A stretch of 11,041 nt of DNA from Anaerolineales bacterium (lineage in GTDB: Bacteria > Chloroflexota > Anaerolineae > Anaerolineales > UBA4823), in contig JAFGBV010000097.1 in the NCBI GenBank assembly GCA_016932955.1, forward strand, positions 1 through 11,041. Reading direction: 5' to 3'. The notes under the pieces are model-generated. The model was given only the letters and a program-made list of their open reading frames with translations. It made no database searches and was not told where the DNA came from. Of this stretch, positions 6,633-11,041 are shown one piece after another. Position 1 is the stretch's first letter. Every line of letters starts with the position of its first letter. The translations under genes were made by a program, and so were the position numbers.

Positions 6633-7241
6633 TCACGAGGGTCTGGCCGATATCTCCATAACCAGTTGGATCAACTGCCCTAGAAAGAGCTGATCCAGCG
6701 CCTCTGATGTTTCGGACAAGTTGAGAATGACCTTGAATTGTTCGCGGTAACGCAGCCAAAAATGGATCGGCCCGATGACCAGAGTGAGAATAACAACGGG
6801 CGAAAAGCGGTTATCGATGATGCCTTGATCTTGCAGCCGCTGGACTTCTTGAAATAAGCCAGCGGTTAAATAAGCTTCTTTCTCCGCCAGTTCGGTCTGT
6901 CCCTCTAAGTAAGCCCACAATGAGATCCGCTGATAGGTCGAATCTTGCCTCCAAAAATCAAAGGACGCGGTCAGAGTCTGTTGCATCATCTCTTGTGGTG
7001 ATGTGGCTGATTCCCTGACCCGGACAAGGTGCCGGGTATATTGCTCAGCCAGATTTTCCAACACCTGCCGGTAGAGATTCTTCTTGCTCTGGAAATGGTG
7101 GAGGATCAGCCCATCTGAAATGCCACAGCGCCGCGATATATCCGCCAGGGATGTGCCAGAAAAGCCCTTGGCGGCGAATAGAGCCTGTGCGGCTAGTAGA
7201 ACCCGCTGTTTGGTGTCATCACCGTCTCTTGGTTTTCTCAA
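6633..7241 (-). CDS. TetR/AcrR-family transcriptional regulator
   Basis: 202-residue one-component repressor. The N-terminal DNA-binding domain spans about 10-57: TKQRVLLAAQALFAAKGFSG leads into the helix-turn-helix TSLADISRRCGISDGLILHH (30-49) and FQSKKNLYRQV (50-60), the standard TetR pattern. The rest is a helical ligand-binding and dimerisation domain without a recognisable ligand signature. The start is TTG, strongly supported by AGGAGG (7247-7252) five bases upstream. It heads a three-gene operon with two methyltransferases. A 30-bp palindrome overlaps its own promoter, so autorepression with co-control of the methyltransferases is the natural reading. Confidence 0.95.
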   Translation of the reverse strand: MRKPRDGDDTKQRVLLAAQALFAAKGFSGTSLADISRRCGISDGLILHHFQSKKNLYRQVLENLAEQYTRHLVRVRESATSPQEMMQQTLTASFDFWRQDSTYQRISLWAYLEGQTELAEKEAYLTAGLFQEVQRLQDQGIIDNRFSPVVILTLVIGPIHFWLRYREQFKVILNLSETSEALDQLFLGQLIQLVMEISARPS

Positions 7242-7246
7242 GGATG

Positions 7247-7252
7247 CCTCCT
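7247..7252 (-). promoter_or_regulatory. Shine-Dalgarno AGGAGG deciding the TTG start of the TetR gene
   Basis: A perfect AGGAGG on the minus strand, five bases before the TTG at 7241. No ATG in frame competes with it. Confidence 0.8.
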
Positions 7253-7253
7253 T

Positions 7254-7283
7254 TTATATTTACTTAATACTAACTAAATATAA
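7254..7283. promoter_or_regulatory. 30-bp palindromic operator of the TetR operon
   Basis: Outer arms TTATATTTA (7254-7262) and TAAATATAA (7275-7283) are perfect 9-bp complements. In the 12 inner bases all but two symmetric pairs also match (7263/7274 and 7267/7270 fail), giving 13 of 15 pairs overall. The dyad covers the -10 box and the expected transcript start of the TetR gene. The size and position are those of a TetR-family autoregulatory operator. Confidence 0.75.
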
Positions 7284-7295
7284 GGGTTTTGTCAA
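7267..7295 (-). promoter_or_regulatory. Promoter of the TetR-methyltransferase operon
   Basis: On the minus strand, TTGACA (7295-7290) is followed by a 17-base spacer and TAGTAT (7272-7267). The expected transcript start near 7260 gives a leader of about 20 bases with the AGGAGG inside it. Confidence 0.72.
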
Positions 7296-7334
7296 GGGTT
7301 TCGTAGAGATAGATTCAGGTGATGATCAATCCGT

Positions 7335-8144
7335 TTACCTTTGACTTTCTTGATGATTAAACCCTACCCACAGCCACCATCCCTGATCGTAGGGCCGGGC
7401 CCGGTGGCGGATCTCGTAGATGATCATGTAGGCGAACAAGCCTGCCATGATGATCACCGTCACGATCAGCATCTCATCCACCTTGCTAAAGACCGTGCCA
7501 TTGATTGCCAGGCCCACGCTGCCGCCGACATTGTGGGCGATTGCCACGAGAATAATGTTCTCGGTCCACAAGTACAAGAATAAATCCACCAGAAAGGCAG
7601 CAAATAGACCGGCCTGCATCCATGGCTTCAAACCGCCTGGAAAATAGTAGAAGCCTGCCAGGTGGAACAGGGCAAACAGCAGCGCCGGGATAACCAGCCC
7701 CGCCGCCAGACCAAAATTCTTGCGCAACACCGGCAGCATCAGGATAGCAAACAGCGGGTAATATGAAATGTGAAACAGCATCGTTGAGACGAAATGCACG
7801 GCAAACTCACTCAGCAGGATGCCGCGACTGGCAATCTCGGTTATAGCGTACATCTGGCTGAGATAAATGTAAACGGCAATGATTGCCAGACCGGCCAGCC
7901 AATTTTTGCCGCGCGGCCAAAACGAAAATTCCAGCTTCCATTTGCGCGCCAGCCACAGCGGTAGCCCGATGCTGAAGATCGGGAACATCACTAACCCCAT
8001 GATCATCCCTGCAATCGGCTCCATGCTCTCGATTGTGCCATTGCGCTCGCCATGAAGCATCAACGCATTTGCCAATGCAAACAATGCCACAAACACGACA
8101 TAGATACCCAGCGTGATCGTCAGTTGCAAACGATTTTTAGACAT
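7335..8144 (-). CDS. CPBP (CAAX protease/Rce1-like) family membrane protein with degenerate catalytic motif
   Basis: 269-residue polytopic membrane protein with about seven to eight hydrophobic segments (starting near 10, 45, 83, 115, 147, 178, 195 and 227). The segment LMLPVLRKNFG (135-145), FxxxH (Phe157-His161, FALFHL) and a later His204 (AIAHN) correspond to the CPBP/Rce1 pattern. The first motif, EExxxR, should lie just before LMLP. The residues there read YYPLFA (128-133), so both glutamates and the arginine are missing. CPBP members include CAAX-type proteases and bacteriocin-immunity proteins; this one may be non-proteolytic. AAGGAG (8152-8157) lies seven bases before the ATG, inside the end of the preceding gene, with which it overlaps by 8 nt. 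It belongs to the PadR-linked unit. Family membership is likely, catalytic loss is inferred. Confidence 0.75.
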   Translation of the reverse strand: MSKNRLQLTITLGIYVVFVALFALANALMLHGERNGTIESMEPIAGMIMGLVMFPIFSIGLPLWLARKWKLEFSFWPRGKNWLAGLAIIAVYIYLSQMYAITEIASRGILLSEFAVHFVSTMLFHISYYPLFAILMLPVLRKNFGLAAGLVIPALLFALFHLAGFYYFPGGLKPWMQAGLFAAFLVDLFLYLWTENIILVAIAHNVGGSVGLAINGTVFSKVDEMLIVTVIIMAGLFAYMIIYEIRHRARPYDQGWWLWVGFNHQESQR

Positions 8145-8808
8145 GGCTTTTCTCCTTCAAAACAGCAATATCCATCCAATCTTCCATCACCCGCCAGCCT
8201 TGCAGGCGCGAGCGCTGCAACATCTGGCGCAATTCATTGCTGGTGTACGATGAGCGGATCGAAGCCCAGTAGTGCTTACGGAAATCCGCTGGGATGCTCA
8301 GCGCGATCAGCCATGCAAACAAGCGCTCACACCGCTTGAGCAGACGCTTGGAATCGCGCACCAGGCAGCCGCCGCCCGGCTTGAGTACGCGGGCGATCTC
8401 GCTAAACACGCGCCTCGGCTCATCCCAATGGTGTAGCGACCCTGACGAAACAACGAAATCAAACTCGCCGACCTCGAACGGCATATTCTTGGCATCACCC
8501 ACCCGCCAGGTGATGAATGCGCTCACGCCTCTGGCAACAGCGTTCTCAGCAGCCAGGCTGAGCATTGCATCTGATAAGTCCAGCCCGATCACCTGGCCTT
8601 TTTCACGCAGCAAGTTGGCAATCTCAACCGCCACGAAGCCCGTCCCTGTACCCACATCCAGCACTTTGCCGCCGTGAGGCAGCATGGTGGCCACATCCTG
8701 CGCCAATCGGCGATACTCGGCCTGTACCAGCCCCTTGCCCATCACCTCGTTGAAGCGCCGTGCATCGGCAAGTTGTCCAATAACTTCTGTTTCAGGAATG
8801 CGTTGCAT
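8137..8808 (-). CDS. Class I SAM-dependent methyltransferase (UbiE/Methyltransf_11-like)
   Basis: 223-residue soluble methyltransferase. Motif I is KVLDVGTGTGFVAVEIA (48-64). The acidic beta-2 end is GLDLSDAML (75-83). Motif II/III blocks are WRVGDAKNMPF (101-111), FDFVVSSGSLHHW (116-128) and RVLKPGGGCLVRD (140-152). The N-terminus (QRIPETEV) resembles stand-alone methyltransferases of unknown substrate in many bacteria and methanogens. It is not close enough to UbiE proper to claim quinone methylation. AGGAG lies six bases before the ATG. Its 3' end overlaps the CPBP-like gene by 8 nt, so the two are surely co-translated. It lies 111 bp downstream of padR, behind a hairpin and its own putative operator. 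Confidence 0.88.
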   Translation of the reverse strand: MQRIPETEVIGQLADARRFNEVMGKGLVQAEYRRLAQDVATMLPHGGKVLDVGTGTGFVAVEIANLLREKGQVIGLDLSDAMLSLAAENAVARGVSAFITWRVGDAKNMPFEVGEFDFVVSSGSLHHWDEPRRVFSEIARVLKPGGGCLVRDSKRLLKRCERLFAWLIALSIPADFRKHYWASIRSSYTSNELRQMLQRSRLQGWRVMEDWMDIAVLKEKSHV

Positions 8809-8832
8809 ATTGTGCTCCTTTATTTCATATAG

Positions 8833-8852
8833 AATATATAATGTTGTATATT
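8833..8852. promoter_or_regulatory. Putative PadR operator in front of the methyltransferase gene
   Basis: The 20-bp dyad AATATATAATGTTGTATATT has perfect AATATA/TATATT arms separated by 8 bases. It matches the dyad at 9486-9505 in 15 of 20 positions, in the same orientation. It lies 13 bases upstream of the methyltransferase Shine-Dalgarno, in an AT-rich stretch where that gene's promoter must be. No clear -35/-10 pair stands out. Confidence 0.6.
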
Positions 8853-8858
8853 GGCCCC

Positions 8859-8895
8859 AAAAGATGGGGTGGTTTCTATTAGGAAACGCACCCCA
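8859..8895 (-). terminator. Putative intrinsic terminator after padR
   Basis: Inverted repeat TGGGGTG+GTTTC (8865-8876) against GAAAC+G+CACCCCA (8883-8895): 12 pairs with one bulged base and a 6-base loop. Read on the minus strand it is followed by TCTTTT (8864-8859), a short U-tract. It lies 25 bases past the padR stop and upstream of the methyltransferase operator. The weak U-tract leaves room for partial read-through. Confidence 0.6.
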
Positions 8896-8919
8896 ACCAA
8901 CCGGGGAAATTAGCAGCAG

Positions 8920-9459
8920 TTACCCATACGCGCCTGCCTCGATCTGCGCCAACACTTCTTGCGTCCAGGCTAACTCGGCCTGGGTGTGCATCAGCGAGTG
9001 GCGAAAGATGGCGGCGGCCTGAAGTGGCACTTCGGGTTCGGCAGCGGTTTGCTTCTGGTGTTCAGCAATGTGCTGCAACGCGCCCTGCAAAGCGGCAGCG
9101 CGCTGGCTGAGATACGCGCGCACTTCGCTGATGGGCAGCGCTCCGAGGAAGAAAATAGCAATATCCAGGCTGAAATACTGCCGTTCGACGTTACGCCACG
9201 TTTCCCGCAGCAGGCGCAGAAACTCATCTCGCCCAGCGTCAGTGATCTGGTAGATGTTGCGCGACGGACGGCTGCCGGGCTGCTCGACGCCGATGTTTTC
9301 GAGGAAGCCTTGGCTGGTTAATTTGTCCAAGGCAAAGTAAATCGAGCCGAATGCAATGGAAGTCCAGTCTTCCATGTGTGTTTCGATGATCTGTTTGATC
9401 TCGTAGCCGTAGAGGGGCCGTTCACGCAGCAAACCGAGTAATACCAATCGGGTGGTCAT
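8920..9459 (-). CDS. PadR-family transcriptional regulator
   Basis: 179-residue repressor-type regulator. The N-terminal winged helix spans about 1-80: LVLLGLLRERPLYGYEIKQI (5-24) with the PLYGYEI hallmark, a recognition region FGSIYFALDKLTSQGFL (37-53), and a beta wing ending in RNIYQITDAGRDEF (67-80). A helical C-terminal domain (about 90-175, Vir_act_alpha_C type) would dimerise. The ATG at 9459 is chosen because GGAG (9466-9469) lies six bases upstream. A TTG four codons earlier (9471) is possible but would overlap that ribosome site. PadR proteins commonly repress nearby detoxification or transport genes until a small hydrophobic or phenolic ligand binds. Here the downstream partners are a methyltransferase and a CPBP-like membrane protein. 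Confidence 0.93.
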   Translation of the reverse strand: MTTRLVLLGLLRERPLYGYEIKQIIETHMEDWTSIAFGSIYFALDKLTSQGFLENIGVEQPGSRPSRNIYQITDAGRDEFLRLLRETWRNVERQYFSLDIAIFFLGALPISEVRAYLSQRAAALQGALQHIAEHQKQTAAEPEVPLQAAAIFRHSLMHTQAELAWTQEVLAQIEAGAYG

Positions 9460-9485
9460 TGTGTTCTCCAAACCGTATAATCTTT

Positions 9486-9505
9486 AATATTCTATCTTGA
9501 ATATT
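9486..9505. promoter_or_regulatory. Putative PadR autoregulatory operator
   Basis: The 20-bp dyad AATATTCTATCTTGAATATT has AATATT arms separated by 8 bases. The padR -10 box lies inside it. It shares AATAT-N10-ATATT and the inner TTG with the dyad at 8833-8852. Confidence 0.62.
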
Positions 9506-9517
9506 CTCAATTGTCAA
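9489..9517 (-). promoter_or_regulatory. Promoter of padR
   Basis: Minus-strand TTGACA (9517-9512), a 17-base spacer and TAGAAT (9494-9489), close to the sigma-70 consensus. The leader to the ATG at 9459 is about 24 bases and contains GGAG. Confidence 0.75.
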
Positions 9518-9643
9518 GGGCAATATCAAAAGAAAAACTGTGCGTCCTAACAGTTCGATGTAAAATTGATGAACTGCAACGATGCAGCAAAGAGGTATCG
9601 CATAATTAATCGTTGGCGACTTCAGGGAAGAACATAAAATACG

Positions 9644-10429
9644 ATGAGCAACAAGAAAAAGCAGTATTACGTCGTAGTCAATGGGCGCAAGCCCGGAATT
9701 TACTCAAAATGGTTTGGCATTGGCGAGGCATCCGAACAGGTTAAAGGGTTCGCTGAAGCAATATACAAAGGCTTTTATACTCGCAATGAAGCAATCAATT
9801 GGCTAAAGGAATTTCCAATAGAAACACTAATGACACTTGCTCCCAATCTTGTTAAGTATGTTAATTCGAACAAAGTCGAAACCCCCGCACTTATTGAAGG
9901 TCCAGCATCAGTAGCCCAAAGTGGAAAAACAAATCATGATGATTTGAGTCTCGAAAAAAAATTAATATATACGGATGGCGGCGCCCTTACAAATCCTGGC
10001 GCAGGTGGTTATGGGGTTGTTCTGAAACATAAAGGACATAGAAAGGAGCTGTCGGGGGGTTTTCGTCTGACAACCAATAACCGTATGGAAATTTTGGCTT
10101 GTATCGAAGGTTTACGAGCATTGAAGCATAAATCTGATGTTGTAATTTTTAGTGACTCGCAGTATGTGGTCAATAGCATGTCACAAGGCTGGGCTAAACG
10201 CTGGAAAGCAAAGGGTTGGATGAGAAATAGCAAAGATAAAGCCAAAAACCCCGACCTTTGGGAACAATTGCTAGAGTTATGTTCCTATCACAACGTGGAG
10301 TTCCGATGGATAAAAGGTCATAACAATACAGCAGAAAATGAGCGCTGCGACCAATTAGCAACGGATGCGGCAAGAAATAAAGATTTGCCCACTGATGTGA
10401 TTTACGAACTAGCTAAATCTAATAGATAA
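9644..10429 (+). CDS. Ribonuclease HI with N-terminal viroplasmin/RNase H1 hybrid-binding-like domain
   Basis: Endonuclease that cleaves the RNA strand of RNA-DNA hybrids. Residues about 6-55 (YYVVVNGRKPGIYSKW, then FAEAIYKGFYTRNEAINWL) match the small viroplasmin/hybrid-binding domain seen at the N-terminus of eukaryotic RNase H1 and some bacterial enzymes. A linker of about 50 residues follows, then the RNase HI domain (about 106-245). All catalytic positions are visible: Asp111 (YTDGG), Glu149 (NNRME), Asp171 (FSDSQYV), His226 (KGHN) and Asp236 (ERCDQLA). The basic protrusion WAKRWKAKGWMR (183-194) is present. Lysine-, asparagine- and AT-rich codon use is noticeably different from the crt genes, which may indicate transfer. 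A weak AGGGAAG lies 13 bases before the ATG. It stands alone between minus-strand genes. Confidence 0.93.
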   Translation: MSNKKKQYYVVVNGRKPGIYSKWFGIGEASEQVKGFAEAIYKGFYTRNEAINWLKEFPIETLMTLAPNLVKYVNSNKVETPALIEGPASVAQSGKTNHDDLSLEKKLIYTDGGALTNPGAGGYGVVLKHKGHRKELSGGFRLTTNNRMEILACIEGLRALKHKSDVVIFSDSQYVVNSMSQGWAKRWKAKGWMRNSKDKAKNPDLWEQLLELCSYHNVEFRWIKGHNNTAENERCDQLATDAARNKDLPTDVIYELAKSNR

Positions 10430-10591
10430 GCACCTTCATTTTCAGCCAGCGAGTCTTAAGGCACTGGTGTTACCCCACATTGCGTACTGCGAACAGACAG
10501 GCATGCTTGCTGCCTAATCAGAGTGTGCACATTAATTCCCTTCCTTTGGTTCTGTTTAGACAGCGTTACGGAGTATAGAAGATGCGTAAAC
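10430..10591. other. Convergent intergenic region after RNase HI
   Basis: 162 bp between two converging stops. Contains a small AGGCA-N7-TGCCT hairpin (around 10499-10516) without a following T-run, so no terminator can be called. No further gene or RNA is seen. Confidence 0.4.
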
Positions 10592-11041
10592 TCAATCTTT
10601 TAATGCCTCATCGATAGCCTGCAATTCTTGGGAAGTAAAATCCAGGTGCTCCAGGGCGGCGAGGTTAGTTTTGAGCTGCTCGACGCTGCTGGCGCCGATC
10701 AGGGCGGAGGTGACCTGGGGAAGGCGTAGCACCCAGGCAATGGCCATTTGCGCCAGTGCCTGCCCGCGCTGACGAGCAATCTCGTTCAAGCGATGCACCT
10801 TGGGCAAATTCTGCTCGACATCAGCGGCGGTCAGCCAGACGCGCTCGGTTTTGGAGGCGCGAGCGCCAGCCGGCACGCCATGCAGGTAGCGATCGGTGAG
10901 CTGCCCTTGGGCAAGCGGTGAAAAAACGATACAGCCGATACCCTCTTCTTGCAAGACAGCGGTCAGACCATCTTCAATCCAACGGTTGAACATGTTATAC
11001 ACCGGCTGGTGGATCAGGCAGGGTGTACCTAACTGGCGCAG
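10592..11041 (-). CDS. Aldo/keto reductase, YghZ-like, C-terminal part (N-terminus beyond window)
   Basis: The C-terminal 149 residues of an NADP(H)-dependent aldo/keto reductase; the start lies to the right of the window. The reading frame is open to base 11041. Visible blocks are IHQPVYNMFNRWIEDGL, where the QPxYN loop stacks on the nicotinamide, CIVFSPLAQGQLTDRYL, then RGQALAQMAIAWVL and SALIGASSVEQLKTNLAAL, the adenosine-phosphate binding end of the barrel. The order and wording follow Escherichia coli YghZ (L-glyceraldehyde 3-phosphate reductase) and the related potassium-channel beta-subunit group. The catalytic Asp/Tyr/Lys/His residues would be in the missing part. It converges with RNase HI across 162 bp. 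The family is firm, the YghZ subgroup likely. Confidence 0.9.
   Translation of the reverse strand: MRQLGTPCLIHQPVYNMFNRWIEDGLTAVLQEEGIGCIVFSPLAQGQLTDRYLHGVPAGARASKTERVWLTAADVEQNLPKVHRLNEIARQRGQALAQMAIAWVLRLPQVTSALIGASSVEQLKTNLAALEHLDFTSQELQAIDEALKD

Noticed and set aside
6100..6693. 197-codon open frame on the plus strand
   Set aside because: Antisense to the TIGR00027-type methyltransferase and the end of the TetR gene; its translation has no recognisable domain.
7284..7302. AAGGGTTT direct repeat next to the TetR promoter
   Set aside because: Short two-copy repeat outside the palindrome, no evidence of function.
9574..9587. CTGCA-N4-TGCAG hairpin upstream of RNase HI
   Set aside because: Five-pair stem expected by chance; no T-run or other supporting element.

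Overview
This is a gene-dense bacterial window of intermediate to fairly high GC, with no gene-free stretch over 300 bases. The largest gap is about 223 bp, between crtI and the clpS-like gene. Several genes have good Shine-Dalgarno sites, and two promoters have exact TTGACA -35 boxes with 17-bp spacers, so a sigma-70-type bacterium is clear. The gene content (bacterial CrtI, CrtB and a CrtYcd/archaeal-type lycopene cyclase, several one-component regulators, lone methyltransferases, a CPBP-like membrane protein) would fit a Chloroflexota/Anaerolineae-type organism. That placement is inference from general resemblance and could be wrong.

Layout. (1) 1-2694, minus strand: a carotenoid operon, crtI - crtB - lycopene cyclase. 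Genes overlap by 31 nt and then 4 nt (ATGA), and the cyclase runs off the left edge. It would take GGPP to phytoene, lycopene and a cyclised carotene. (2) 2918-4808, plus strand: an extended ClpS-like adaptor, a VOC-fold protein, and a GNAT acetyltransferase with a C-terminal YoaP-type domain. The clpS promoter region carries two tandem dyads. (3) 4905-7241, minus strand: a TetR regulator followed by a TIGR00027/leucine-carboxyl-methyltransferase-like enzyme and a membrane-anchored class I methyltransferase. A 30-bp palindrome overlies the promoter. (4) 7335-9459, minus strand: a PadR regulator, then a UbiE-like methyltransferase overlapping a CPBP-like membrane protein that has lost the EExxxR motif. 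Two closely related 20-bp AT-rich dyads lie in front of padR and of the methyltransferase gene, suggesting one regulon. (5) 9644-10429, plus strand: an RNase HI with an N-terminal viroplasmin-like domain. (6) 10592-11041, minus strand: the C-terminal part of a YghZ-type aldo/keto reductase entering from the right edge.

The most distinctive feature is the back-to-back pair of small self-regulated cassettes (TetR + two methyltransferases; PadR + methyltransferase + degenerate CPBP). Each looks like a ligand-inducible modification or detoxification unit and each has a visible operator. Their substrates cannot be read from the sequence. No RNA genes, CRISPR arrays, insertion sequences or attachment sites were recognised.
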